From Pyronema omphalodes (taxonomy: Eukaryota; Ascomycota; Pezizomycetes; Pezizales; Pyronemataceae), in assembly GCA_024516155.1 (NCBI GenBank), contig JAJJXM010000094.1:62001-126000 (forward strand): a stretch of 64,000 nucleotides of DNA, given 5' to 3'. Of the stretch, positions 1 through 12,000 are shown piece by piece. The position numbers and the translations under genes were made by a program. The notes under the pieces were generated by a model that saw only the letters and a list, made by a program, of their open reading frames with translations, was not told the origin of the DNA and searched no databases. Numbering within the stretch: position 1 is the stretch's first letter; every line of letters starts with the position of its first letter.

Positions 1-690
1 AATCGTCCGAACAATGCAGGCACGAGAAGAGACTATGGATGGGATGGTGTAACTAAGGCCGAAGCGAGGGAATGCTACGATCGTATAGATTGATGCGTGA
101 GGTGGTTGTAATCGAGATACATACATTTGGATCTTCTAGAAGGAAGCTATATGCGTTCTATGGAATTCAGTGTGTTTGAAACCATGAATTTGATTCTGAA
201 CGACATGAGCAATGACAGAGAGTGATATAGAAACGTCCGAACAACTGTAAACAAAGGAAATACAATCAACAAATTGTTATAATCAACTACATACAGGGCA
301 TCAGCTTTAGTCGAATGATGCTTCATGAATAAACCCTAAAACCAACTTTATATTGCTTGGCATCACGTTGACGTTGCGTCACACGCTAGGCAGTCGGTCT
401 AATACCGATACAGTAAGAGTCTGTGATTTCTCATGAGCCATTAGCCGGTCGCGCAAACCCAAGCACATAGCGAGCCTGCGCGACACGCTCATCCCCACTT
501 TCTCTCTCACGAACCACTTTCTCACGGACCACTCCCTCGCTTCCTCAAAACCACTTTCTTGCTCGAGAAACATACCAAGAACCACGTTCTCTCTCACGAA
601 ACAGTTTCATTCGTACCGACCTGCACTTTTAGCAGCAACACTACAACTCCCATCTTGAACAAAAAAGCTGCCAGTGGCGACACCGCAAAA
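1..690 (+). promoter_or_regulatory. SDE2 upstream region and repetitive 5' leader
   Basis: No gene is seen in the first 690 bases. From about 340 to 690 the sequence is shared, diverged, with the regions ahead of all three decayed SDE2 copies (near 38950, 52850 reversed, and 58820). Shared landmarks are the block around 358-380 resembling GGCATCACGTTGACGTTGCG and the later block reading TCATGAGCCATTAGCCGG. From about 505 to 605 the leader contains degenerate repeats of the type CTCACGAACCAC / CTCAAGAAACA. The region probably holds the promoter and 5' UTR; no core element is certain. Confidence 0.5.
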
Positions 691-1506
691 ATGATCAACG
701 CATTCGTCACTACCTTTTCGGGTCTCCCCAACGTCAACCTCGTCCTTCCACCTTCCACTCCTCTCTCCGAGCTTTTCTCAGCTCTCTACACTCGCTTATC
801 AATCAGCGAGCACCCCAACCTCGTCCTCTCAACCGTTTCCGGTCAGCGACTCAGTCCCAGCTCGTCACCACTCAACTCCGTCACCAATGGCGATTATGTC
901 TGTCTCCGCCTTACCAGCCAACTCTGCGGAGGAAAGGGAGGTTTCGGATCACAGTTGCGCGCTGCAGGTGGTCGTATGAGCTCTCGTAAGAAAAGTCAAG
1001 AAAACTCCGACTCCTGCAGAAATCTCGATGGACGACGTCTCCGCACTGTCAAAGAAGCAAAGGCGCTTGCGGCACTTCTAGAAGTCAAACCGGAAATGGA
1101 TAAGAAACAGAAAGAGGCAGCAATTGCACGATGGAAGGAGGTTATTGAGGGAGCGAAGCGTCATCAAGAGGGTGGTGATAAGAAAAGATTTGACGATGTT
1201 GAATGGTTGGAGAGTTTGGAGGATACTACGGAGAGAACTAGGGAAGCATGCTTGGTTGGATTAAAGGCATTGGGATTGGTTGCGGAAGATAGCTCTGGTG
1301 AAAGCTCGGGCGATGAAGGAGAGGATATGGAAGACCCTACGGATGTTAAGGGCAAGAAACCTGTATTAAGTCGGATTAGCGAAATCCAGGAGAAGAAGCC
1401 GGTCGTTGTACGAAAATTTGCCGGTTGGGAAGAGGAGGATGAGAGCAGCGATGAAAGCAACGATGAGGAGGAAGAGGAGGAGGAGGACGAGAAGGAGAGG
1501 GCTTGA
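691..1506 (+). CDS. sde2: Sde2 family telomere/splicing protein (intact copy)
   Basis: A single-exon gene of 271 codons. The N-terminal ~80 residues form the Sde2 ubiquitin-like fold and end in the hallmark CGGKGGFGSQLRAAGGRM (GGKGG at residues 80-84). In fission yeast, deubiquitinases cut after the GG and the freed Lys-Gly-Gly C-terminal fragment joins the spliceosome to promote excision of selected introns; Sde2 also supports telomeric silencing and genome stability. The middle part (KKQKEAAIARWKEVIEG, near residue 140) is the conserved helical Sde2 body, and the tail is a very acidic Glu/Asp/Ser tract. An in-frame ATG at 559 would add 44 residues, but the ubiquitin-like domain starts at MINAF (691), and the extension lies in repetitive leader, so 691 is preferred. 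Three decayed relatives lie at 39, 52 and 59 kb. Confidence 0.93.
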   Translation: MINAFVTTFSGLPNVNLVLPPSTPLSELFSALYTRLSISEHPNLVLSTVSGQRLSPSSSPLNSVTNGDYVCLRLTSQLCGGKGGFGSQLRAAGGRMSSRKKSQENSDSCRNLDGRRLRTVKEAKALAALLEVKPEMDKKQKEAAIARWKEVIEGAKRHQEGGDKKRFDDVEWLESLEDTTERTREACLVGLKALGLVAEDSSGESSGDEGEDMEDPTDVKGKKPVLSRISEIQEKKPVVVRKFAGWEEEDESSDESNDEEEEEEEDEKERA

Positions 1507-3501
1507 ATTCGACAGTATGTAATGGTGTAATCATATAATGGCGTTCAATTTGTGGTTTTGTCTTTGTAGCGGTTTTTTTTTGTATGCTGAATATTCATTG
1601 CCTGTTTGCTTTTGTTCTCCGTCATAACTTAATGTTTTAATGTCATCTGTCTACAATGCTCACTATATCGCATGATGTTGTAATCTTTGCATTAGATGTA
1701 TTTCCTTTTCATCTTGATATTGTAATTCGGTCTGGTTTACAAGCTGCAGTCGTATGACGCAATACACACTACCAGAGTGTCTGTGGGCAACCCAATACAC
1801 ATATGTCAATGGAAACCAATTACACGTTTCTGTATTTATTATTATCAAGATCTGATCATATCCGTTGTCGAGCAGTATTCATTGAAGTTTTTCTGAGTAG
1901 TTTTTCTGAGTAGTTTTTCTGAGTAGTTTTTTCAGCCCATAAGCGATTGATAATCTGTGCAGAGTTTCTTTGACTAAACATTTGTAAAGTTGTAGGGTAC
2001 ACATGCAACTTCTCCGAGTGGATCTGGGGAGGGTTTACTGTCCGGTCCGTTGCATCCATTCACAACTTTATCATATGTAAGGGCTGTAAGGTCATCGTGC
2101 CTTCCTGTTTCAGAAGAATAGGCGCTTGCCTCGTAGAAAGTGCGGGAAGTTGTTTGTTTAGTGTGACAAGGGCGTCTCAGTTACTTTCCAACACCGCCAC
2201 CTACCAAAGACAGGTAAGCAAATCGTGACCTCTGGGATGAATCCAATGTCATGACCAGAGGCTTTTGAGGATTACAGATATCACCATCTCTATATACGCC
2301 GCTATAAACTTGCCTACGATGGATTCCAAATGGATTATGCGTTCAGTATTATTTTGTCTATAATTTTTTGACTTTGAGATGATGCCTTACGGGGGTGTCA
2401 TCATGCATGCAGTACCTACTCCACACTTCTTCTCATCGTTGGAAATTCCATCGTGGATTCTGAATTATTCCATAGGCTTGTTAGAATTTTCATCCCGGTT
2501 TCTTTGTATTAACGCTGCAATGGATTGAAGAGGTTCGGATTACTTTCGACTTGTATTTGCAGTTGGAAAACATGATGACCGTTGTTGCTTCTTCAATGGA
2601 ATCAATTCCTAACATGAACCCTCTTGTCTCAAACAAACTTCCTACTAATCATCTTATATGTCTCAGTGACAAGCGAGAGCTCAAGTGACGTTGAAGCAAG
2701 GTAAAAAAGTACATATGTCATGAAGAAGCGGAAATGCCGTAACCGAATCAATTATGCGATCTCAAGTCACTTTCCCGCTGGTTGTGGATCATTTTGACTC
2801 CAAGAGGTATTTCCGTAGCGCCAAAATGCACCCAAGGCGACCGTTATCCCTAGAATTTGAATGATCATCTCGAAAATTAATTTGCTACTGATTATTATCG
2901 ATTTGCCTATCGGACTTAGCACGATTCGCACATCATGCCCTCATATGCGATGTACCGATATCCGAGTCGAGGCTTCTCTCCTTTGACTCTGCTCCTTCGC
3001 ATCACAGTCGCGTACACTGTGCTTCGCATGCGCGGCGCATCCCACAGCCCTTCCCTCTCCCCACACACAAGCTTCTCTGCGCAACCGAATAAGCTACGAC
3101 GACAAGTCTACTCCTTGATCATATCTGCGTTTAAGCTTCTGCTCTAAAGTGGAACACGAGATTCTCAGCCGCACAACACCGAACAGCTTCCTCCCCCACC
3201 CCCCCCGCTATCTGGAGCCCACCAACTCGCAACGACACTGCGAGTAACTCCGATCACCCATACGAGACATCTCACGGCTTACACCCGCTTACGCTCTTCC
3301 GTTGAATTCCCTCGATTCCGTTCTCTCGGTGGTCGTCAAAACTCGAAATTCAGAACATCGCCAAAACTACGCTCGTTTCGTCTACCCTGGGACCTTCGAT
3401 AGCAGTGTGTGGGGGTCCTGCAAGCTGCGCAGATACACTACCCTGGCTCTTACAAAATCCCCGCCCGCACGAAGCTTGAGGCGCGGGAGCAACTTCAGGC
3501 A
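1507..3501. other. Intergenic spacer, SDE2 3' region to arrestin promoter
   Basis: No convincing gene. The first ~230 bases are an SDE2 3' UTR that is recognisably shared with the decayed copy at 40740-40970 (for example CTTTGTAGCG and TCTTGATATT). Three tandem copies of a 15-base unit TTTTTCTGAGTAGTT lie at about 1888-1932. The last ~500 bases are C-rich and probably carry the promoter and 5' UTR of the arrestin-like gene. Short open frames here have no family resemblance. Confidence 0.5.
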
Positions 3502-4904
3502 ATGACGGAACTCAGGTCCTCTGTTGGGCGCGTTAGCAATAACAACAATGCGCAGTCACCAGTTACGGCATTCGTGAGAGTATCGGGTCCTCCAAATAGT
3601 AATTTTCTTGTGGGATATCCGGGGATATCGGCGACGTTGGTAACAGCAAACCTACCTACCTTGAAGCTCCATGACGAGGAGAGGATACGATGGAATGCTA
3701 ACGTCTGCAATCGTCCGATAGCCGCGGATAGAGGGAAAGGTTGAGATTCGCCCCAATGGTGGTGTCAGCGCTCCCGTCGGTATCTCCTACGTCTGTATTG
3801 GTCTCTATCGAAGGGAATCCATCCATCCACACGCTGACAAGGTCATTGGAAATCATTTGGCCGCGCCGAGAAGGGATATACGAGATCTGGTCGGGAAAGA
3901 GATGCGACTATTTCAGTGTTCGCCGGGGAAGCCTTTCGACAGCGTTCTAGCTATGGATTTACCGTTCGTATTGTTCATACCATTCGCAAGAGCCGGTGAC
4001 GATGTGGTTAAGGTCCCTCCGGCGAGTCTACAGCTACCCAGCCGGATTGCGGAAACGTACTACGAGCTAGTAGTGTCGGTTCAGGAAGGCCATCGTGAAC
4101 TAAAGAAGCATGCGTTTCCTGTACCCTTATGCCGATACGATACGCTATCGACCTTCGGAATGTATAACAGGCCAGAATCCCAGGAACGAGTGTCGGATCA
4201 TGTTGTTACCCTTGGAACAAGTTTATCGCGATGGTCGTTTGGGCCTGATGATCCCGTGGAGATATTCGTCCGATTAACACCGAACCCAGACTGGATGTCA
4301 AAAGCGCGAAAAGTATCAATAAAGCAGCTGGTTGCGACAATAGAAGAGCAAATAACATACAACCCAGAAGGAGATGAACCAAAGACGGTTGTGAATAAGC
4401 TTATTACCAAGAAAGAAGTGATAGCTCAGAAGTTGCCGGAGAAAGGCTATATGACAACAATTAACCTACGATTTCCATCAAGAGAATTACGGGATAGTGA
4501 TGGGTTTATACCCCGAGGAAAGCCGGCATTTCCCCTACATCGTGTGGCCGGTTTTACAACTACTGCTACTTTGTATAAAATCGAATACTTCGTTTCTGTT
4601 AAAGTTTGTACACAAATTTCAAAATACTATCATTGTGATATTTTACTAATACCAAATAAAGGCTCATATGTCAAGCTGCAAAGATATTCAGGTTCGACAG
4701 AGAATAATAGTCTCTCCCTTCGACCACCAGACCTGTATGGACGAAATGGACGCTATAGAAATGGCAGCCCGGGATGCATATCACATCAATATCGAGAATC
4801 CTATGCTACCCGCAGCTACGATAATACGACCTAATGATCCATACGCACTACATTGTTTAGGCTTGACAATGGTTGGAAACAAACGAAAGTTATTAATCAA
4901 TTAA
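3502..4904 (+). CDS. Alpha-arrestin-like protein
   Basis: Three exons: 3502-3639, 3722-4603 and 4662-4904, about 420 residues. Intron 1 (82 nt) has GTAACA, a TGCTAAC branch site and TAG; intron 2 (58 nt) has GTTTGT, TTACTAAT and AAG. Both are phase 0 and join conserved stretches. The product has arrestin N- and C-fold character: GPPNSNFLVGYPGISATLPR near the start, APVGISYVCIGLYRRESIHP, then LPSRIAETYYELVVSVQEG and the C-terminal strand segment KDIQVRQRIIVSPFDH. Fungal alpha-arrestins are usually adaptors that recruit Rsp5-type ubiquitin ligases to membrane transporters; I saw no clear PPxY motif, so the adaptor role is inference. An in-frame ATG at 3409 is possible, but 3502 lies closest to the conserved start. 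Confidence 0.82.
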
Positions 4905-7900
4905 CGATACGATAATTGAGGACTCACTCGGGGGTTTCTTGGGGAGTTCCTTGTTGGGTTTTCGTTTTATATCCGGTGGGAGCTCACTCAAATCAACATT
5001 GAAGAATAAGAGCTTCTCCCAGTACTTACAAAACTTGTAAGGATTATTCATTGGTTTTTGCATGCGGGGACGGGGTTCGACATCTTTTGGCGCTTTTGTA
5101 AGGTTGGGCTGGGCTGATGATATTTTTTTTTGCCATTATTTTCTAAAGGCACTACATACGTGGTTATTACTTAAGTTTGGATTTTCTTGTGTATATGATT
5201 TTGATTTTTGATGAAAGTGGCGTTATTTGTTTTTTTTTTGTCTGTTGATTTTTTTAGTCTTCATTTTTCCTTTTTTCTATTTTTTATTCTTGTCCGTCTA
5301 ATTCCTTTTTTTTTTTTTTGCTCATATTATATCATGACATTTACGTTTAGCTGGCGTCTCAACCAAAGGACCTGACCTGGACTATTTACCTTCTTCTATA
5401 GGTCTTTTTTTTTTCTTCCAAGTTTTACACAAAGCCAGCAACCAATGAGAAACCATCGGGAACCATAGCGACCTGATCCAGTCATAATGTTTCTGGCAAG
5501 GCAAGTTGACTAGTCGGCTAGTCGGCTAGTCTGGCAAATGTTAATCTCTCTCTCTTATAAGGAGTTTTTTTTTTTTTTCTTCTTTCGGGGATCGGCTGCT
5601 GTATTTCTTATTTTTCTTATTTCTTATTTTTCTTATTTCTTATTATTATCATTATTTTTCTTTTTCATTAGTTGAACTGAGGAATGGTCTGCCGTTGGTC
5701 TATCCTAGGTCTGCCACAAACGCGCAGGACTGTCTTGCAAACTGCAGCTATACTATACTATACGCACCTCAGTCCTCTTTGTATGAAGAGAGGACATTTT
5801 ATTGTTTGTATGAAGGATTGATTAGGTAGATAGTATATATCTATGATAAATTGATAATAAGTGTTGATGATACATAGCAATGATATTTTTTTTAAAGAAA
5901 AAGTGGTTATCTGTGGTAGTTACTAGTTGCTGTTGTGAAGATATTGTGATGGTAGGATAATGCGATAATGGGAGGATTTTGGATGGGAGTTTGGGTGGCG
6001 GTTATTGTTTGGTGTGTTTTAGTGAGTTCAGAGGCCTGGAAAAGCTTTGCAAAGCTCGGCAAGGCAGGCAAGGCCCGGCAAAGTCCAACAAAGTCCAACA
6101 AGCTCCAACAAGTTCCGATAAACTACTCCAACATCCGATGAATTTCAGCGCGCCCCAGGGGGGATGGATACATTCTTTCATCCTCTCCTCCACCAATCAA
6201 CTCCGTATAAACAAACCCGCCTTTCAAGCTCCAAAATCACCATTTTATCTTTATGTCTTCATTATTGCTATCTGTATATCATCTATATTTAGGATACTAT
6301 ACTTTACTAAATATATGCCGATAGAGTAGGATTTAATGGATACTGGACAGGAATCGTTATTTGGTATTGCAGGTATTGCAGGTACTTGCCGGATATGATA
6401 TATCTCTATGGGCGTCGGTCGAATCGGCGATGTTGGCTGTGGGGTAAGTAACTACCTAGCTAACTAATCAACTAACCAACTAACCAAGTACAGAAACATC
6501 ATCATCATCATCATCAACTTCTCTCTAAACAAGGCTCAAGAAAACATTAGAGATTAGTATATATATATACACTTTCATAGAATTGTATAGGCTATAGCTA
6601 TGATAATCTACGCTATTCTATGCTATGTTATACTACACTCCAAATCCATTCACCGCTCTAAATTCATACAAGCCTCTAACCAAAAACCCAGCGACTTACA
6701 ATGATTACTAGTCTGCCAGTCTGATGGATTCGGGATCAAAACATGGGTTATCACTCGTTTGGACTTCATAGCTGGTATGCTGTCTGCTTGGTAGGCTGCA
6801 GGAATGGATTTTATGGGCTGTAGTAGGATTTGATAGGAATTGTGTTTGTTCTTTTTTGGAAATAGATGGATGGGGTGTGCTTATAGTGATACTGGTATAT
6901 ATATGTGTATATATATATCAATGATATCAATGATATCAAGCGGTTGAGGTTTGGATGATGAATCTATGTATCCAGAATAAGATCCAAGATCCAAGGTCCA
7001 AGATGCAATCATGCAAAACGATATTAATATTCCTTCTCACTTCTTATTCCAACATCATATATCCTTGTGATCATTCATTGTTAAAAATTATATCTGAGGC
7101 CTGGTTTTTTTTATCTTCTTCCATAGCTGATGTTTTTCTAAGTGATTTCGTGTCTGATATCTTCATCATGATTAATCCAGTAGTATGGTATGGCATGGAA
7201 CACAGCTTCAGCTCCAGCTCAGCCCCAGCTCAGCCCCAGTGAAGAGCTGCGAGATGTAGATTTACCAGGTGCCCAGGTGCCCAGGTTCCCAGGTGGTCAA
7301 GTGTATACTATACTCCCAGATCCCTTGTCCCTGGCCCTAAATCTCTCACATGCGCCTCCTCCCCCAGCACCGAATTCCAGCCGTCCTCACAACATTTTTA
7401 TATATGCCATTATGCCAAGTCTCAGGATAAGATACACCAATACACCAATAGACCAATACACCAATACACCAATACACCAATACACCAGCCACCAGCCACC
7501 ATTCTACACGTATCCAAAATCCACTTTCTGCATCCTCAAGCTAAATAACTACCATTCCATACTGGCCGACGGAATATATCAGGCGTCATTATGTATCACT
7601 CATAGTATGATAGGGGTTAAGAATTGTGAATGTGCTGGTTAGTAAGGGAGGTTACTGGGGTGGAGGATAGAGGGCCGAGGGCCAAGAGTTGAGAGTTGAG
7701 GATGGAATATGGAATATGGAATATGGAAGATGGATGGAGATGGCATGTGGATAGAGATGCAAAGCAATAGCTAGTAATGACTACTAACGACTACTAACGA
7801 TTACTAACGACTACTAACGACAAGCAATATCCCGATCTCTCGCTTGTGATATCGATTTATCAACAACCATTCAATCCTCGCATTTACATAGGACAATTAC

Positions 7901-8203
7901 GATTTTGGTCTTTTGGTTCACTCTTGGAAAGGTTAACAAGAGTTAACACTATGCTGGAAGATGTATGGTTGCTTCAAAGATTGATTAAATGTATTATGTG
8001 ATGGGTTTTTATGGGTTTGAGGAATGATGTGAGAGAGTTTGTTATCTGTGGACTTTTGTTTCGGGGCCTGGATTTTGTAATGGTGGGACATGATGGAGCA
8101 TACGCTGTGGGAGGGGAAAAGATGGAGTTTATGGTTAGAAGTTTGATGCGGTGTGGGAGTTGTATAGGGATTTATTTAGATTTATGGAATGTGGGGTTTT
8201 TTT

Positions 8204-8237
<34 letters not shown>

Positions 8238-8470
8238 AAGGGTTGGCTAAAATATGGTCCACGCAAATACATAAAATTCAGGTACAGTTATTTTCATTCT
8301 TCATTTCCGAATTACAAATTTTCATATTGATATCATAACCTCATTAACTCTCCCCTACATGTATCCTTTCAAACCCACAAGCCACAAAAGGTATCATGTC
8401 CAAACAATTCACAACAATTTCTCTCAGTCCTAATCACAGCTCATCACGCTGTTTATCCCTTCATAACTTC
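4905..8470. repeat. Gene-free AT-rich spacer with many short tandem repeats
   Basis: No gene supported. Contents include poly-T runs (5100-5620), CTTATTTTT-type repeats at about 5608-5645, a degenerate 10-base family (AAGTCCAACA-like) at about 6045-6130, TATA-rich stretches (6560-6600, 6890-6920), CAGCTCCAGCTCAGCC repeats at about 7203-7240, CCCAGGTG repeats near 7270, an ACACCAAT array at about 7433-7490, GGAATAT repeats near 7710, an ACGACTACTA array at about 7780-7820, and a T-run of about 30 at 8200-8236. Open frames here are translations of repeats. Confidence 0.6.
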
Positions 8471-9700
8471 TCACATGAAATCCCCGCTTCCATATCTCGA
8501 GAAGGGATTAAACGGCGCACCACCCATTCCCCCAAATCCACCTGGACCACCCGGCCCACCTCTTCCCCCTCTTCCACCTCTTCCCGGTCCACCAGGCGCA
8601 CCAAACCCACCCGGTCCCCAAGGACCCTGTCCATCTCCACCTGGTACCTCACCAGGGCCCACAGGATCATACCTAGCGCCATAAGGCGCCTGCCCATAAC
8701 CCTCACCTCTAATCCCGCCTACTCCGCCTCCAAAAAAGTCCCTATCCGGGTGCATACCCCCACCTAGTCCTCTTCCGCCACCAATAAATAACGGATCAGG
8801 AGCTTGACCGAGAGGGTTCAGGTCATCTGCTCCAATACTTAGAGGGTGGCGACCTGTACCGGCGTAAGGATTTCCCAAATTTCCAGGACGGTGGGGTTGG
8901 GGAATTTCGTATTCATTTGCGAAGGTGGGCATTGGGTCAGGCATGGGACGGGGATTATGGATGGAGGGGGGGTTAAAGAATTGTGAGGGGAGACGAAGAG
9001 GGTCGGTGTCTGATTGGGATTCTTGCTTTTGATTGTTGCTCTGGGGTGGGGCTCTGTGGGCTTCGCCCTCGCGAAGACGGGAGGTGCCTTGTTCTTCGGA
9101 ACGTAAGATGTTCTTGATGAAGTCATTTATGCGGCGGATAAAGGCATCAACTCCTTGTTGTCCATGGAAACCATCTTGGAGGGGTTCGGAGTCATCCCGT
9201 GGGTATGGGAAGAAATATTTGTTCGCAAAATCTGCGATTTTAATTTCCAGGGAAGCTTTAGTGCCTTCGTTTGCGTCTTCTGCTGTGATTGATATGGCTG
9301 TGTCTCCGTTTCTGGTGATCTGCAAGGTGGGGTGAGATAAAACGATATAATCGTCTGAATCGGTGAGTTTATGGTGTGAGTATCGGAAGATGTAATTGTG
9401 GTTTTTGTTCCAGGTAGATGGAAGGGCCTGGATTTCTTCAGCGCTTATAGGAGATTCTATGACGTGGCGAGGTTAGTAAAGCTTTTAATGGAGCTCTAGA
9501 GTAAGCTATTGTAGCCTTATGTCTGCACTGCTACAAGTCTACGTACTGAGTTCATTCTGAAGTCCAACTAGCGCGAATCCTGCTTTAAGCATACAAGCAT
9601 GAACGAAGATTGCAATGGCATCTTGAGCGGAGTTTAGCTTCTCGGGTACCGAGGTCTCGATTAGGTTGATAATCTCCTCGTGGGAAGGCAGCGATTCCAT
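8471..9700 (-). CDS. PI31-type proteasome regulator
   Basis: Two exons on the minus strand: 9547-9700 and 8471-9456, joined by a 90-nt intron (GTACGT donor, TACTAAC branch-like site, TAG acceptor); about 379 residues. The N-terminal ~170 residues match the PI31 N-domain (start MESLPSHEEIINLIE; later LQALPSTW-type segment, YIFRYSHHKL, YIVLSHPTLQITRNGDTA). The C-terminal half is the Pro/Gly-rich PI31 C-region with DDLNPLG and a long Gly/Arg/Pro tail. PI31 (yeast Fub1) binds the 20S proteasome and tunes its activity or assembly; this is known of the family. The tail is richer in Gly than usual and its codons form a GGTGGACC-type low-complexity tract. The start is the only ATG in frame ahead of the domain. 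Confidence 0.88.
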
Positions 9701-10100
9701 TATGACTACTACTGCGGCTGTGGTGTGGTATCGTATATGGTCGTTTGTTGTTTCAAGTTTGATGTTGGTGGTTAGGTTAAGCTCTGATGCTTACGATGCC
9801 GCCGATAGTAACTGTAGGCGATTTAGGCAGACGGAGCTCGAGGAACGCGGGTAGCTTGGCGGTGACGTAGGGCGGGGCTCGTTGCGGCACGCGTCTGCTC
9901 AGCCACTTGTTTAGTAAGCGATGATTACACAGTAAGCAACGGGTGAATATTGAGCAACGATTGAACAGTAAGCAACAACCGAGCAGTAAGCAACGATTGA
10001 ACAGTAAGCAAGCAGAAAATAGGCCTCGTTTAGTAAGCAACCATTGAACAGTAAGCAACTACAATTAAGCCTCGTTTACTAAGCAGCTTTCCAATGTGTG
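9701..10100. repeat. Degenerate AGTAAGCAAC repeat tract upstream of PI31 gene
   Basis: Between about 9910 and 10085 the sequence is built from about ten imperfect copies of a 15-20 base unit centred on ACAGTAAGCAAC(GATTGA), several preceded by CCTCGTTTAGTAAGCA. Spacing is irregular. It lies ~210 bases upstream of the PI31 start, on the far side of its probable promoter. Function unknown. Confidence 0.6.
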
Positions 10101-12000
10101 CACCATAGTTCATAACTCCTTGCTCAATGGGCAAACCATCCATCAAGCCTTATCAGCCTTACCAGCGCTGTCATCATGCATAATCCTCCTCGGAAATATC
10201 GGTTGTGGCGGTGCACTCATCGATGTGGCATTTGGCCAGGTACCGATCCCATCACTCTCCCTGTCCGTTTCCTTTCGAGCATACGGCACAGCATGACCAC
10301 GCAATCGGATCATTTTCTTAGTCTCCGCAGCACTTCGGTGGCGAGAGCGGTTGTAACCGAGGACCGGGACAAAAGCGAACCCGTCACCTAAAAGGAAGGC
10401 CCTGGAATTTCCCGGACAGTTAGTTTATGCGCATAGTAAGCCAATCGATCGTGAAGCAGATTCGAATCATCGGCTAAGCCATATACGGGCGCGAAACAAA
10501 TTATGTACTTGAATGGATCACAAAATAAACGAAAAGGATAACAGGCAAGCGAGCAAAAACCGGTGGATATTTTGTGATATGATGCATGATTAGATTGTAG
10601 GTTCGTTAAGGTGCAGTTTGAACTGTCTCGGGATTGGTCGGACGGCTACTTGCATATTCCACTGGTCAGTTGATTCGATGCAAGGCTTGTTGAATGAAGG
10701 TCGATTCGTTGGGCCACCAGCAGCTGAGGCGGTAGAGGCAACAGCATAGTATTGTGCTTGAGACTTTGTGGATGCAAAGTCTTGGTAAGGCTTGGCAAAT
10801 GTCCAACATACTATACCCCATTACTAAGCATTGGGTAATCTCTGATGAGCATGAATTGCCATGTAAATACCAGCAGCAATAACAATCAGGAGCATGAGAA
10901 CCACCAGAGGCAACATGCCAAAACGAGCTTCAAAATTCATGCGTTGTGGGGAATCCCCGCTATGTCGCAGGTTAAAAACGCAAACCGGTTCAGCTGCGTA
11001 TGCGCGAATAAGTCAAAAATCACTTCCTTTTCGTCTGAAATGTTATGACTTCCGCAGTCATGGCCTGCGTCTAGCCGCTGCTTATCGCAAGCACCCGCAA
11101 TCTTTCACAAACTCCCGGGAAATCACACTTGCAACTGCAAACCATCAAAGCAAGCTTCCGTAAAGCAAGGAGGAGTCGTTTGACACCACGTTTGACATCC
11201 CCCACCCACGATTATTTCATGTGAATCTGCCAACAATTCTCCGTAAACTATTATGCAATCAGCCTGCTTTTCAAAAAAAGAATATCTACCGCCCGATATA
11301 CATCTTTTACGTAAGTTCATACGCGATATCCGCGTACCTTGGGGGTATACGGCGCCAACACCGATTGTTCGCACCAGCATGACCTTCCTTATCGTCATCA
11401 TTCCTTCACAAGCCGCGGACATAGTTATTTTAATGATCCACATGTAGCGAAATTCTTCGTGACGATCGTTGATTATCACAACTGCCGCGCTTCTCATCCT
11501 ATCTTTGCTCGCCACCGTAGCGTAGGGTAGAGTAGGCGACGGGATTGGCCTGTGACTACCGGCGTAAGCACAACAAACGGCGTCACACACAGCCGCCTTT
11601 GCCGAGTGGGGGGTAATGCATCGCATGGTTCAACCACTATGAACAGAAGAAATTTTACCGCTTTCTGCGGTTGTTCCGGTTATACGCAACATCTGTCGAC
11701 CGGTGGGAACACCGTGGTGGTTTAAAAAAACATGCTTGTGCTACGGACTTTGCACTCCAATTGGTCGCGGCTACCATGTCAGTCGGTTGTGCAATTTCTG
11801 GCTTTTTTTGTTATGTACGACAGCTGCTGTTGCTGCTGCTGTTGTGACTGCCGACGATGTTGCCAGCGTATACTCTAACTTTTTTTTCTTAAAAAAAAAA
11901 AAACAAACAAACCCCGCACTGAGTAACATAAGTAACATGATACTTGATCACCATAATTACTTCTTATTATGCATCCTCGTTTACAAGATTCTTTTCTCCA
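10101..12000. other. Gene-poor region with an island of mixed composition
   Basis: No gene could be assigned. Bases 10840-11630 are less AT-biased than the surroundings and lack microsatellites. On the minus strand at about 10840-10955 an open frame ending at a stop near 10839 encodes a plausible membrane span (GMLPLVVLMLLIVIAAGIYM), and a separate 167-codon minus-strand frame spans 11123-11626. I recognise neither and could not join them by splicing. They may be chance frames or remains of an unrecognised gene. Confidence 0.3.

Noticed and set aside
559..690. 44-residue N-terminal extension of SDE2
   Set aside because: It reads through the repetitive leader; the ubiquitin-like domain starts at the ATG at 691, as in the other copies' homologous region.
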